64,000 nucleotides of DNA from Rhabditoides inermis (taxonomy: Eukaryota > Nematoda > Chromadorea > Rhabditida > Rhabditidae), in contig CAWZYM010000114.1 of NCBI GenBank assembly GCA_963966185.1, positions 814,501 through 878,500 of the forward strand, in the 5' to 3' direction. Shown in pieces: positions 23,218 to 38,667 of this stretch (position 1 is its first letter; each line of letters starts with the position of its first letter). The translations under genes and the position numbers were made by a program. The notes under the pieces are model-generated. The model saw only the letters and a program-made list of their open reading frames with translations, searched no databases and was not told the DNA's origin.

Positions 23218-23730
23218 ACTTTTGTGAGAGGTCACTTTTTCATGTTTTTGTTGTTGGGGTATGGGTTTGCCCGCCGCCTATCACAGTTGGAAGGATATCA
23301 CAGGTATTTTTTTCGAGAAGATCTGGCAAGCACAGTAGACTCAACTCTAGAAGACGCAAATCTGAAAGACGCAAATCTGGAAGACGCACCAGTCGTGTCA
23401 TGGAAGACTCAAGAGTGGGAGATGGTGCGCTCACTCAATTTGGGATAGACAAAAAGACACCCTCATGTTTGTGAAATTGACAAAAACATGATCTCGGTCG
23501 ATTTTTATCACAACCTTTGAAATGAATTGACCGCAAACACATGCCAGTGTGACCGAATGGCTAGCGATCTTGTTTACTAGGAGCGTCTCTCGAGTTTGAA
23601 TCCTGGCAACTTTTTTTTCAAAATTGTTCTAATAATCTTGTTCGCTTTTGTGAGAGGTCACTTTTTCATGTTTTTGTTGTTGGGGGGACGGGGGGTTTGC
23701 CCGCCGCCTATCACAGTTGGAAGGATATCA
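23218..23730 (+). repeat. Satellite array, right part (one short unit and a truncated unit)
   Basis: The unit beginning near 23265 has only three to four 15-mers and carries a fifth tRNA-like module at 23543-23607 (A box altered to TGACCGAATGG, B box GAGTTTGAATCC). The sixth unit breaks off at 23730 after CACAGTTGGAAGGATATCA. Confidence 0.85.
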
Positions 23731-23739
23731 GGCAATATG

Positions 23740-24080
23740 GAGTTCACACCATCACACCACGACACCACCACACCACCACACCACCACACAACCACACCAC
23801 CACACCATCACACAACCACACCACCACAACATAACACCATCACACCACCACAACTTAACACAACCACACTATTGTCTACGACTGATTATGTTAATGATGT
23901 GGTAGTATGGTGGTGTGGGTTGTGTGAGTGGTGTGGTGGTGTGATGGTGTGATGGTGTGATTTCCTATATGTGGTGTGGGTGGTGTGGTGGTGTACAGGA
24001 GTGGAGGTGTGGGTTGCGTGAGTGATATGATGGTGTGATGGTGTGGTGGTGTGGTGGTGTGGTGGTGTGATGGTGTTTCG
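23740..24080. repeat. CACCAC minisatellite that switches strand in the middle
   Basis: From about 23740 to 23870 the plus strand is ACCACACC/ATCACACC-type sequence. From about 23895 to 24080 it is the complementary GGTGTGGT/GATGGTGT type. The two halves form an imperfect inverted repeat around a centre near 23880. Confidence 0.85.
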
Positions 24081-24376
24081 TGTCCTTCCTTCCTTCCCGT
24101 CACCGACTTTTCTCAACTTGCACTATGCGTGTAGTCCGCCCCGCCGCCGCCAGCGTCTAATGCGCGCCGGGTTTGCATTGTTTTGATCTCGCCAACTAAA
24201 ACCAGGAGGAAGAACGCAGTAGGCGCGACACCGACTGGTAATGAGGAAATAAGTTAACAAAAAAGTTTTGTGAAACGTAACGGCGATCCGTGAATACGTT
24301 GTGGACTTAGAGGAAGAAGTGAGAGAAGAACAGAGATAGAGAGAGAGAATGGCAGGGAGAAATGGAGAAATGGAGG

Positions 24377-24442
<66 letters not shown>

Positions 24443-24534
24443 ACAGTGAGCGAGAACAGATGGAGAGAAAAAACAGAGAAAGAGAGAACAGAAGGAGCTA
24501 GATAGATTTGTTTAGATATAATCCAGATGAATAG

Positions 24535-24910
24535 TTATAATTCACCACACATTAAAAAATTTCTATGAAATTTAACAAAAGTACATATATTTTCTTTAAA
24601 AAAGTATTTGCGTAGAGAGAGGAACTTTGTCCTAACCCAATGCAGCAAAAGCACATGCATAAAACGTTTACAAATACTAACACAAACCGGCGCATACTGA
24701 AATGTTTTGTTTTTGTTGCTAACAAGCGACCACAACGGAACAAATAGAGAGTAAGAATTTAGAAAAAAAATTAGGAGAGAGAAGAGACAAAGAAAAAGAA
24801 GAGAGAAGTGCAGGTTTGTGTCAGTATTTGTAAACGTTTTATGCATGTGCTTTTGCTGTATTGGGTTAAGACAAAGTTTCTCTCTCTACGCAAGTACTTT
24901 TTTTGTATAT
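24535..24910. repeat. Foldback element with arms of about 100 bp
   Basis: 24590-24695 is the near-perfect reverse complement of 24810-24905. Shared words include TTGTAAACGTTTTATGCATG and CTTTTGCTG.ATTGGGTTA. A spacer of about 115 bases separates the arms. GA-rich sequence (24340-24490) lies to the left. No open frame of note. Confidence 0.9.
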
Positions 24911-24946
24911 TGAAACAAAATCATGTTGTCAGAATCCCTGCCGCCC

Positions 24947-24952
<6 letters not shown>
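24911..24952 (+). repeat. Fragment of an intron/exon junction of the secreted-protein gene
   Basis: TTGAAACAAAATCATGTTGTCAGA and CCCTGCCGCCCATC match the acceptor and exon start at about 15603-15645, where the gene reads GTTGTCAG then ATTCCCTGCCGCCCATC. The fragment directly abuts the right arm of the foldback element and is 9.3 kb from its source. Confidence 0.8.
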
Positions 24953-24990
<38 letters not shown>

Positions 24991-26339
24991 CCTCCCTCTC
25001 TCTCTCTCTCTCTCTCACTCTCTCCATTTCGCCAACCATCCCATTTCTTTCCAAAACATGGTAACTCGAAGGAGTGAAGGCCGGTACATTTTGTAAATCA
25101 AATTTGGATAAAACTACTATAAAACGTTGTCTAGAAACTATGGTGGCACTGTGGCGACTCTTGAAAATTTGACTATTGAAGATTCACAAATGTATGACGG
25201 AAACCCACTGTGGTCATCTCACCCCTGCTGACTGCACCATTCCACCATTCTCGAACACTCTAGAATCGCACTGGAAATGCATCCGAAAACTGTAACATTT
25301 TACTAGATTAATTGATTTATGCAAATGATATAAAATAACACTATCACAGTCTTGGCCAACGGAATCCTGACGAATCCGTGTTTTTCGAACGGGCACACCA
25401 TGATGCAGTACCTCTCATCTAGAATGACGCACTTGGTCTTCTCACATGTTGGAAGTCGGAGCTCCGGAGCAACAAAACTGCGCCAACATGCCGCCTTATG
25501 TAGCAGGATCTACCCAATGCGACCGTCTTTCTCTCAAAGATATTCTCTCAGAGGAGCCTGGAAACATTGGATTATGTGCGTTGTAGTATTGAATTAATAA
25601 AGTGTTGTTTAGTTTAACATGTTGGCACTACGGAACCGACTTCAAGGCGAGTCGAAATTCCGATTGTCAAGAAAGACTCATAAGTCGGAATTCTGCAGGA
25701 AGAAGGTACACGTTTTACTCATGTGGACGCTAGACAGAAAAAAATGTGGCTACTATGCGCTTTTCTATTTCTCCCACAAAGTCCCTTTTTCACTGTGTGA
25801 AGTCGCGGGTTAGCGATGCGATCTCGAAGTATTCAGTGCGTTGCCCTAGTTTGTCTTTCCGTCTCTTCTCTTTTTTCACAGGAATCACTTTTACAGAGAT
25901 TTCAATCGAAATAAAGGGGCAACAATCTAACAATCACAAACGTGATAAAACCAAGCGACAGATAGGCTAGACTGAGCAGAATCAATACAGGAATCAACAC
26001 ATACGGTACTTTTCTTTGCACGGATCTAAATATGTAGTTATTCGCCTATATGAATCCGGACAAAAATTAATATATAATGTTATATCATACTTTTATGCGA
26101 CTCACCAATAGTTCATGTAGCCTTTGATAATTATAGTCAATTATATGTAGCACGCAGAAGTAATATAGGTACGGGAAGGAAACGACATCTTGGCGATAGC
26201 TCGATAGCAGTGAGCGACGCGGAATAAACTGCACTGTGCAGTGGGATGGGAGAGAAAAAAAGAGATCGCACAGTTTCGCGAGATGGAAAGAGATGCTACC
26301 AATGACCACAACGGGTGAACAAACACCACAGTACCACAG
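24953..26339. other. Gene-poor stretch
   Basis: CT tract at 24950-25020. Two open frames (25352-25597 and 25619-25813) have no recognisable family and no clear splice context, so I do not call them. At 26150-26215 the sequence AATATAGGTA..GAAACGACA.. resembles 32965-33025, the region upstream of the second paralogue. Confidence 0.4.
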
Positions 26340-26450
26340 TGCTTTACTTACCCCAATTTGAGGTATTTCCACATCCCCGATGAATGCTTAAATCCGAAAC
26401 GTCGGAAAAATTTTTTCCAACACTCGTGATCTCTGGCATTAACGTCTCAC
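26340..26450 (+). repeat. Interspersed repeat, decayed hammerhead-like core (copy B)
   Basis: Aligns with the minus strand of 425-530: CCACATCCC, then CGATGAATG, CCGAAACGTCGG, TTCCAACAnTCGTG and AACGTCTCACA. The core is CGATGA rather than CTGATGA and helix II is not complementary, so this copy should be inactive. Confidence 0.65.
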
Positions 26451-26767
26451 AATAGTTAGTAGAGAAATTTATTTGACTCTGAACGACAAGTACCATTATC
26501 GTCTTTCAGAAAGATCAGTGTAAATGATCATCGGCGGTGCACGTATATTTCAAGATTTCGTCACGCATCATCAGATCATCACTCTTTGATCTCTTCACGT
26601 GAGTATCCTCTCCTCAATCATCATCGCCGTCCGATGCGACTCACATTTGCCTAACACTATTTTCCCTCGACGCTTGCTGGAACCAGCGTCCAGATTAGAA
26701 TTGATATTCGCGTATAATTCGGAAGAGACATTGAATTCGACAGGAAACGCCATACTGTTGTGGCAAA

Positions 26768-26967
26768 ATGACTGGCGTGGTGAGTTGAAATTTCTTTTTT
26801 TTCCCAATGTTTTTTAAACATTTTTTTTAGAAACCCAAACCCATTGCCGCGCCGTCTGTGACTATTCCTATTTCAAACAGTTCCAGTGATGCGTATATTA
26901 CCATTAAAGACAAGTAAGAAAGAGAGGGGGGGAAGGGAGGGAGAGGGAGAGAGGGAGAAAGAGAGAG

Positions 26968-27007
<40 letters not shown>

Positions 27008-27775
27008 GATTCAGATGCCGTGTTCCTCGAAAAGGCGTTCTTTCCATAGCGGCTGCCACATTATTGCTCGTCATGGTTGTAGCAGGATTTGCTATTGGTA
27101 AGTACATTTATTTTCGTAAACAACATCAATATTTCAGTTAAAATGAAATGACAAAAAAAAAGAAAAAAAAAGATCAGAAAACGTGGAATGACTTGAAAAT
27201 AATCATTCACTTTTCAGCATTCAGCGGTGGCTCTAAAAAGCTGGTCGTGAGTAATTTCGTTTTTGAAAATATTTTTTTGTTTTTCAACTTGAAACATTCT
27301 AACTAAACGTTGGTGGCAAAAGTCTCCAACAGACTCTTGTCTGTTAATATAGGGTCTTTCCCCATTCACGGTCGTTGCAAACTTTCTAGACATCCTTATC
27401 ATCATTAAACCTTTCCATGCACCTAGCGACATGCATGATGTTTGTTGAATGTTGATGCATGCTGTGCCTCACAAATTGCCAGCACACCATTCTTCTATCT
27501 GCATGCATAGTGTGTCGTATGACTGTTGATATATAGGGATATTCACTATCCGCCCGTTCACAATACGACTCATCGTTGTACTTTCCATGCACCATGCTAC
27601 ATGCATGCATGATGTTTGTTGATTGATTGATGACTTTCCATTTCCCAGCACATCATCCTCTCCTCGCACGCCGTGTCCCTGGAAGACTTCAACGCGCTGC
27701 CGGCCGAGAACTGCACCCGCGTGGTGGCCGCGTGGGCCGATGTGGACAGGTGGACGGAGGCCGTTGTGGGTCTGC

Positions 27776-27807
<32 letters not shown>

Positions 27808-27968
27808 GCTCGCTCGTTCTCTCTCTCGACCTATCCACTCATATGATTATCCTGTCTTAACTTATCCCTTATTTTTTCAGGTTTCCGCCCGCCCGTACCC
27901 GTCGCTCGCCGCGCTAGTGGACAAGGCAAAGGAAGAGGCCGAGAAGTGGACCATGTGAGAGGGGGGGG

Positions 27969-28018
<50 letters not shown>

Positions 28019-28023
28019 AAGAA

Positions 28024-28070
<47 letters not shown>

Positions 28071-28809
28071 AAAAAAAGTGCAGACAAGAAGTCGACCTCG
28101 TGCTCGTCAAGCATCCGCCAAGTGGGGCAAAGTCCGGCAAGCACAAGCCTCTGACGACTGATCAGGTAAGGACTATCTCTCCCTCTCTCTCTCGTATTAT
28201 TGCACCCCTCCCCTCTTTCTCTCTCTATCTTCCACTCTCTCTCGTATTATTGCAATGTCAGTATTACAATAACTTTTTCAAAATAAGTGAGTTTTCACTG
28301 TTTTCAGGCCACAAGGCGCAACGTGTCCGAGGAAACAGCACTAGCGCTGGCGGAAGGAAGTCTGGTGAGTTCAAGGGTGCACTAACGTATCCTTCAACAA
28401 GTGTGCATTCCACATACTTTCATGCTTGTAAAGATAAAGGTACATATGTAGCTCCCGATACAAGAGACCCGATACAAGAGACTTATAAGTACTTTTCGGA
28501 GGTAAACGGAAGACCATGGCACGACACCTGGTTTGTATTAGCTGTAGAAAAGATCCGTTCTGAGTTCTGACTCCTTCTCTTTTTTCTGATAAAAGTCGCT
28601 AGACTACGTAAGAAAAACTCAACTCGGCGGGCACGGTAAACAGTGTTCTCGATAAGCCATCGCCTTGCTGATTGATTGATAAAATAACACAAGCCATGAT
28701 TCGCAATATGTTTCCAGGAATACGCAGCTAAATTTCATCGCGGGTTTTTGATACGGCGAGCGGGAAGGACGCCCGATGAGATGCTGCGGGAACAGCGGAG
28801 GAGGTCTCA

Positions 28810-28848
<39 letters not shown>

Positions 28849-28910
28849 TTCTATTTCTCTCTCTCCCTCCCTCGTCCCCCTTGCCCTCTCTCTCTCCCCT
28901 CTCTCTCCTC

Positions 28911-28958
<48 letters not shown>

Positions 28959-29112
28959 CTGTCTGCTCTCTCTCTCCCCCCCCTCTCTCTCTCTCTCTCA
29001 AAGTATCTTTTTCAGGATCAACAACGACCCGGAGACAGAGGGTGTGGAGGTGAAGCGTGAGCTGTGGGAGATAGCTGAGCTGCGGATCAGAGCGCATGTG
29101 TATGAGTTATAA
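26768..29112 (+). CDS. Probable type II single-pass membrane protein, paralogue A (unknown family)
   Basis: Exons: 26768-26779, 26831-26913, 27015-27097, 27218-27246, 27649-27765, 27881-27954, 28084-28165, 28308-28364, 28718-28803, 29016-29112. They total 720 nt, giving 239 residues. The order is: short N-terminal region; basic CRVPRKGV; one hydrophobic helix (LSIAAATLLLVMVVAGFAIG, residues about 38-58); and a polar domain with one conserved NCT motif (PAENCTRVVAAW) that is a glycosylation sequon. Then come a charged helix LVDKAKEEAEKW, FHRGFLIRRAGRTPDEML and the C-terminus WEIAELRIRAHVYEL. No catalytic motif is seen. All intron positions and phases match the gene at 33994-37924, so the pair arose by duplication. 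Positive residues before the helix suggest the N-terminus is cytoplasmic and the rest extracellular (inference). Poly(A) signal at 29281. Confidence 0.8.
27345..27700 (+). repeat. Tandem duplication across a splice acceptor of paralogue A
   Basis: Two units of about 175 bases share TATAGGG, TTTCCATGCACC, ATGCATGATGTTTGTTGA and an acceptor. The upstream unit reads GCCAG then CACACCATTCTTCT (27483); the real exon starts CACATCATCCTCTC (27649). The upstream copy is out of use because its continuation diverges and soon contains stops. Confidence 0.8.
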
Positions 29113-29795
29113 GAGGATATAATGCTGTATTTGTGCTTCTCTATTAATAGATTATTTACAATGCTTTGGGTAAGAGAATGTGGACAAAAGATGTGTTAGT
29201 AGTTATTTGTGAATTTGTTGTTGTTGTACATCTATGTATATCTATGTTCATATTGAATGATAACTATGATAACCCTGCTAAATAAAATGAATATGTATGA
29301 TAACGTGTTATTCAACCTATATTTATTCAACACCAAAACAATTCACTATTTCTGAGGTGAACTCTTTCGAAGAGATACATACTCTCGGACAGTGTGACAC
29401 TCCGAGTTCGGGGGACGTACTCAGACATCATGGTTGACGCTCTCGCACATGCGCGGTGTTGAGCAAGACGTTTCGAACATCGTGTAGTCTCACATCGGCT
29501 GGCGCCTGCGCAGGATTCTCAAAAGACGGGCATCGGTTCATTGGTTGTGTCGTCTAGTTCGCTTGAAGAATCGATTTTGTTGATGTTTGTAAGGTTCTGC
29601 TAATGTTATTTTCTCTGAGAGTGCGGATAATATAAATCGAAGATATTCAGTCCGTATTTTTGTTGCATAACTGGCCGGGTCACGAAGTAATCACGAAGGA
29701 CTCAGCGTCAGTCCATTCTTCATAATTTTCTTCTCATATATACGTTTTTGCATACACTAAACGAGCTGTCGTGTCTGGGTCAACGTGAGAAGTAG
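29113..29795. other. 3' flank of paralogue A
   Basis: AATAAA at 29281 is the likely poly(A) signal. Around 29385-29420 a short inverted word pair (ACTCTCGGACAGTGT / ACACTCCGAG) occurs. Nothing else recognised. Confidence 0.4.
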
Positions 29796-30052
29796 TGAGA
29801 CCTGATGTAACCCCTAGTAGTGTGACTCACTCTTTCTTATAGCATCAAAGGGGTATATAAGTAGTAGCAGTAGCGGTGAAACATGTATAGTTGTCAAGAT
29901 ATAGCTTGTCTATATAGCTATGTGTGTCTATTATTGTACTATTGTGTTCTCTGTTTGATAAATGCTAATTTGTACTGTCGTGTCGTGTGTTATAATGGGG
30001 ACAATCTATGATGCAATACCGGACAACAGACTATAGGCGAGAGTTTGTTATA
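29796..30052 (+). repeat. 5' LTR
   Basis: Starts TGAGACC, contains GGGTATATAAG, ends GTTTGTTATA. Diverges from the 3' LTR mainly in the first 50 bases. Confidence 0.8.
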
Positions 30053-30700
30053 TGGTGCATCGGCGATTGAATTCGCTTTGGCCATTTGCGTGGCAGCACT
30101 TCATTCAGTTACTACAACACTGAATCATCCCGAGAAAAAATAACCCGTGACCGCAGCAAATAGCATTTAAGTAAATGTGCAAGTTGGGTAGTGTCTCAGA
30201 CACTGAGCCCTAAATTTAGCCCAGTAATGCTGCAAGAAGATCATGACGTGAACCATGTACTTTATTGGCCAAAAGATACAATACTTTATTGCACGAACAA
30301 AGATAGTGCGGCTCGCCAGGCTCCTTTTTCCGTAGAGTACTTTCTTTCCGGCTGACGACCGCGCGCACCCATCCCGTCAGCTGAAAGAATCCAGTTTCGG
30401 TTTTATTTTTTATATGTTTTTTATATCCACGACTGACTGTGACAGAAACTGAAATCAGACAAAAAGGTGCCGGTAGAGCAGGGAAACCTGAACGGTTTGA
30501 CACTACGCTCGGTATAAGAGAGTTGGAATGAGACCCAATGCCATTCACTTGCCTTCAGTCTGCAGTAGCAGGCACTCAGTAAATACTGCGTTCTTGGAGC
30601 AATCCAACTTACTTTCCAAGCAGCAACCTACTTTCCTTTTTTTCTCCTAACTGTTATACCAGAAGAGAACCCTTTTTTCCACAAGTAGTTTCTTTCCTAC

Positions 30701-30862
30701 GGAATAGTTCTGAGCGCAAGCTCGGTTAAGTTCCTGGAAATTGCATAATCCTTTTCTAAGGGATAGTTTTGAGCAATAGCTCTGTTAAGTTTCTAGAAAT
30801 CACATAAATCTTACTGAGGAATAGTTCTGAGCAAAAGCTCGGTTAAGTTCCTAGAAAATGAA
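30701..30862 (+). repeat. Three tandem 58-bp repeats in the retroelement leader
   Basis: Units start at about 30701, 30760 and 30818. Each has GGGATAGTT/GGAATAGTT, then GAGC...AGCTC, GTTAAGTT and TAGAAA. GAGC and GCTC within each unit can pair, giving three serial stem-loops upstream of the gag frame. Confidence 0.8.
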
Positions 30863-31028
30863 AAGTAGATCGGAGAGAACAAGAGCCTATTGTCCGATCT
30901 CTACGTGAGAATGGGGGAGGGAGACAGACTCGGCGACCCTACCGCCCAACCTGACGGAAGAGATCTTACGGGTTTAACATGGGTCTCGAGCCACTCAGAA
31001 GAAGATCAGAGCGAAAATTTCGAAGAAC

Positions 31029-32581
31029 TTGCACAATTATAAGAAGGGACTGCAATACTCCAAGTTTACCAAGGAGAATGGTGACAAGATCATGCGCAAG
31101 AGGGCTGAGATAATCACCCTCATGCAAGAGTTCAATGAGAACTGTGATGAGCTTCTTGCCGGTTACAAAAAAACAGAAGCCTTATTGCAGAAAGTCCCGG
31201 AAAAGTTGAGAACACAGATAATCTCGAATGACCTCCAGAAACTCAAAGACGAACTCACAAACACGACATTTGATACACGTCTGTTTGTGAACCGATTGGC
31301 AAAACGAGTGGAGGAGATAGATTTTGTGATTAGACATCAAGATCAGTACTCGGAACATATCCCAACCATTGAGCGCGAGGAAAACAAGACTCCTGATTTC
31401 ATGAGCGAGAAGATCACTGTTCTAGTAAGCTCAACAGAAGAATCTGACGCTGAAGATGACCAAGATCAGGGCGAAAATGATGAATTAGAAGATGACAGTG
31501 AGCATAAGGAATGCAGCAAGGGCGGAATCAACAACAAGATTGATTTTTCAACGATTATGGCAAAGTCGAAAGCATTCACTTTGCCGGAGTCCGATGGTGA
31601 ATTCGAACGATTCAATGAATGGTGGGATATGTTCAACATTTTAGTGCACAAAAAGACTACATGTCAAAGCTACTGAAGTTGATCGCGCTGAGAAATCCGT
31701 GTGTAGGAAAGGCAGAAGCCCTCCTAAAAAGGTTCAAGCTCACTGAGGCAAACTATGAGAAAGCAATTGACCTCTTGAAGAAGACGTTCGACAAGAGAGG
31801 AGCACTTCAGGTAGTTACGTGCGATATGATCAGTGCTATCAAACCCGCAAAAGATAATGTGCACAGCATAAGAGAAACTTATAATGATCTCGCAGCAGCT
31901 CTGTCCACACTCGAGTCATTCACCTCTGTTCAAAATGAACACCTCTACGCGACCATCCTTCGAAAATTCCCTGCGAGTATTTGGGATAAAATCGATATGG
32001 CGGTAGATATAGAAAGGGATGATGTGCCTCGATTGATGGACACTCTGGAGAAAATCATCGTAAAACTCGAAGATATCGAGATAGGATGAAAGCAGCGAGA
32101 GAAGATGTTCGGGGGAAACAAGTCTGACAAACAGGTGAATCTAATTGTCAACTTTGCTTCAAACAAGACCGTGAAGTACTTTGAAAAGTGCAAGCGCAAG
32201 GGACACACTGACAAAACATGTTGGAAGCACCCCGATGCGCAGGGAGGTCGGAAACATTTCTGTGAGAAATGCAAGCGCAATTCCCATACAACCGAACAAT
32301 GCCGCTCAGACATCGAGTGTTGGTTCTGCCATAAAAAGGACACTATGCATCGAGCTGTTTTTGCGAAGAGGGCGAAGCAGGAGCTGAAGAAGAAGAACAA
32401 GAAGGAGAAGGATACTCCGTCCACCTCAACTCGATCGCGGATAACCTACGACCTCTCCGACAAGGACAAGAGCGACGACAGCGACGACGACAACGAGAAG
32501 AGGCGCAGCAAGAAGCGGAACCGAAGCCCGTCTACGTCGGATAAGGAGAAGAACGCGGAAGATTCCGACAAAGACGAATAA
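31029..32581 (+). pseudogene. gag-like frame of the LTR element, broken
   Basis: Three open segments: 31029-31676, 31619-32089 and 32105-32581. A frameshift separates the first two near 31655. The last two are in one frame but separated by an in-frame TGA at 32087. The first part is charged and coiled-coil-like, then acidic. The middle has the FNEWWDMF / LLKRFKL pattern of the Pao/BEL capsid region. The last part has one intact CCHC knuckle (CEKCKRNSHTTEQC), a degenerate one before it that lacks its first Cys, and a Lys/Ser/Asp-rich tail. There is no polymerase downstream, so this copy cannot be autonomous. Confidence 0.75.
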
Positions 32582-32608
32582 ATGTTTAGTTGATCCCTCA
32601 GAGGGATC

Positions 32609-32872
32609 TGAGACCCGATGTATGTACTTAACCCTAAGTGATGTGACTTATCTTTCTTATAGCATCAAAGGGGTATATAAGTAGCAGCAGTAGCGGTGAA
32701 ATATGTATGGTTGTCAAGATATAGCTTGTCTGTATAGCTATGTGTGTCTATTATTGTACTATTGTGTTCTCTGTTTGATAAATGCTAATTTGTACTGTCG
32801 TGTCGTGTGTTATAATGGGGACAATCTATGATGCAATACCGGACAACAGACTATAGGCGAGAGTTTGTTATA
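32609..32872 (+). repeat. 3' LTR
   Basis: Begins TGAGACCCG after the purine-rich CAGAGGGATC and ends GTTTGTTATA. See the 5' LTR for shared landmarks. Confidence 0.8.
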
Positions 32873-33831
32873 CGAGCGAAGGAATATCTTTGAAAGAAAC
32901 GGAACACAAATGACTCACCTATTTTCAATTAAATTTATTATGAATAATGAAAGGTTCTAATGTATGCAGAACATGGAAATAATATAGGCATAGAACTGTA
33001 CGCTAGAAACGACAGTTTTTCGATAGCGATCAAATTACAATGAATCCAACAGCGACCTTGCATGTCTGGGTCAGTGTGTAGTTCGCGTAGGACAAACGTG
33101 AGAGAGATAAAAATAGACATACGGTTTGAAGATGATAAATTAGAGAACGAGAGTCGTTTAGGAATCCGCCCGTCCCTACACTGAATTGGTCGCTCTCGCA
33201 GAGAAAGCAGTGAAAATAGCTGACCAGAACATAGCTGATCGTTCATTTCCCCGGAAATACATATTTCTTAAACACTCACTTGCAGGTCGTAAAACGTTTT
33301 ATTATTTTATCGGTAAACAAACATTTTCTACTGCATTGAAACCACGAAATAACGGGTTTGCTTATCAAACAATGTGATGGCAGGTGATTGATGATTGTAA
33401 ACACGCAATGGCTGAATTCGCTCTGCTCAGCGTTTCTGCTCCTTTCATATTTGCCGCTACTGTTTCAGGTGAGTCCTCGTACAAAATGATCGTGAGAACC
33501 GGATAACAGCGAGTGTTTGCCCCGTTAACGATCGTAATTCAAACGGCTTCCGCAGTCGCGACAGTGTTCCAACATGTTCCTACTGTTTCCAATATTACCG
33601 ATGAGTTACTTCCATGGTGTTTTTTTTTTTGTTTCTATCAGATGTTAAACGAGTCCTACTGAACTAATCAGCGTTCATAACATTTGAAATATATACTATC
33701 GCATTTAATTTGTTGATGAAAGTGAATACGTGCAAAACCACATTTTTTTTCTAAATACGTGATTGTAGCTGTAAAATGGAGCTGTGACGCACTAGTGACG
33801 CACCAATTGCAATGTCTTCCGGCTTTGCAGA

Positions 33832-33880
<49 letters not shown>

Positions 33881-33993
33881 CGATTGTCGGCATGGATACG
33901 GCCTGAAATAACAATACCGTAAATTACGTGACTTGCAGGAGGAACGTACAATTTCCTGCTAATACGCCGGAGCGTTAGATACGCTCGGACGAA
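32873..33993. other. Upstream region of paralogue B
   Basis: 32965-33025 resembles the region 0.6 kb upstream of paralogue A (26150-26215), so the duplication included upstream DNA. A possible short exon at 33412-33470 (ATG GCT GAA TTC..., hydrophobic, followed by GTGAGT) is unassigned. 33813-33990 is a dispersed repeat listed separately. Confidence 0.4.
33813..33993 (+). repeat. Dispersed repeat forming the immediate 5' flank of paralogue B
   Basis: Shares with 47655-47850: GTCTTCCGGCTT, a (GA)n tract, GTCGGCATGGATAC, GCCTGAAA.AACAATACC.TAAATT and ACGCTCG. The start codon of paralogue B follows ACGCTCGGACGAA directly, so its 5' UTR or promoter lies in repeat-derived DNA. Confidence 0.75.
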
Positions 33994-37924
<3,931 letters not shown>

Positions 37925-38667
37925 ATGCATCACTATTCCGAGTTTCCGTTCCATTCCTCCGCAGAGTGATTTTCTTGAGTCGTGGAGATATCTTTACCTT
38001 TACTATCCCAATAGCATTTATCACAATCACATTGTTATTGCAAAGATTCCAAGTCTAATGGACCTTGCCGATTTCGCGTATGTGGTACTGACCAACACGC
38101 TCTTGAAGCTAGGTGATCGTGTTTGTACTATTCCGTTTCTGTCTTTTTCGCATTTGTACTTGTAAAATAAGAAAATATTCTCATAATAATCGTGTTTACT
38201 CGCGTTGCTGATGTTGTATACATTCGGGATGATAAATAACATGGGAATGATATCATCGACTCTCATATTTGAGGTTCGCAGAAAGTCATCTTGTACCGTT
38301 AACCTATTAGCTGAATAGATGTCGGTTGCTGAGCAGATTTCAAACCGAAACCAAATTCTAACTTTTAATTACTCACTCTTTGTAAATAGAAATTTCTTTT
38401 CAGTTGTTTCGAGAGTTTCGAGATAATAATTTTTCATAAACATTTTCATTACAGTACTCAATCTGCAAAAAAAAATTGTTCGTTCGCTCAATTCATTTTA
38501 AGAGCAGTTAATGAAGATCGAAAATTCCCAATAGGAAGTATAGCCATCATTACGAAAATGTCACATTGAGCTGACGATACTTTTAACTTTTTCACAACTG
38601 AACTTATTAGCTGAATAGACTAATAAGAAGTTTCATAAATTCACAGAAGAACCATTTATTTATTACA
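37925..38667. other. Intergenic spacer before the Str receptor
   Basis: AT-rich. TTAGCTGAATAGA occurs twice (about 38309 and 38606). No gene recognised. Confidence 0.4.

Larger units (their letters stand above)
29796..32872 (+). mobile_element. Pao/BEL-like LTR retroelement reduced to LTRs plus a broken gag
   Basis: LTRs at 29796-30052 and 32609-32872 are about 90% alike and nearly identical from GCATCAAAGGGGTATATAAG to the end GAGAGTTTGTTATA. The TATA motif is inside each. TGG directly follows the left LTR, as expected for a primer-binding site, and a short purine run precedes the right LTR. Internal sequence holds only gag-like frames; protease, reverse transcriptase, RNase H and integrase are absent. 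No convincing target-site duplication was found. It sits between the two paralogous genes. Confidence 0.8.

Noticed and set aside
24535..24846. 103-codon minus frame
   Set aside because: It lies wholly in the arms and loop of the foldback element; composition is low-complexity.
25352..25813. Two moderately long open frames as genes
   Set aside because: No recognised domain, signal peptide or consistent splice partners, and they lie in repeat-rich sequence.
30216..30548. 110-codon minus frame within the LTR element
   Set aside because: Antisense to the element leader, without any recognised motif.
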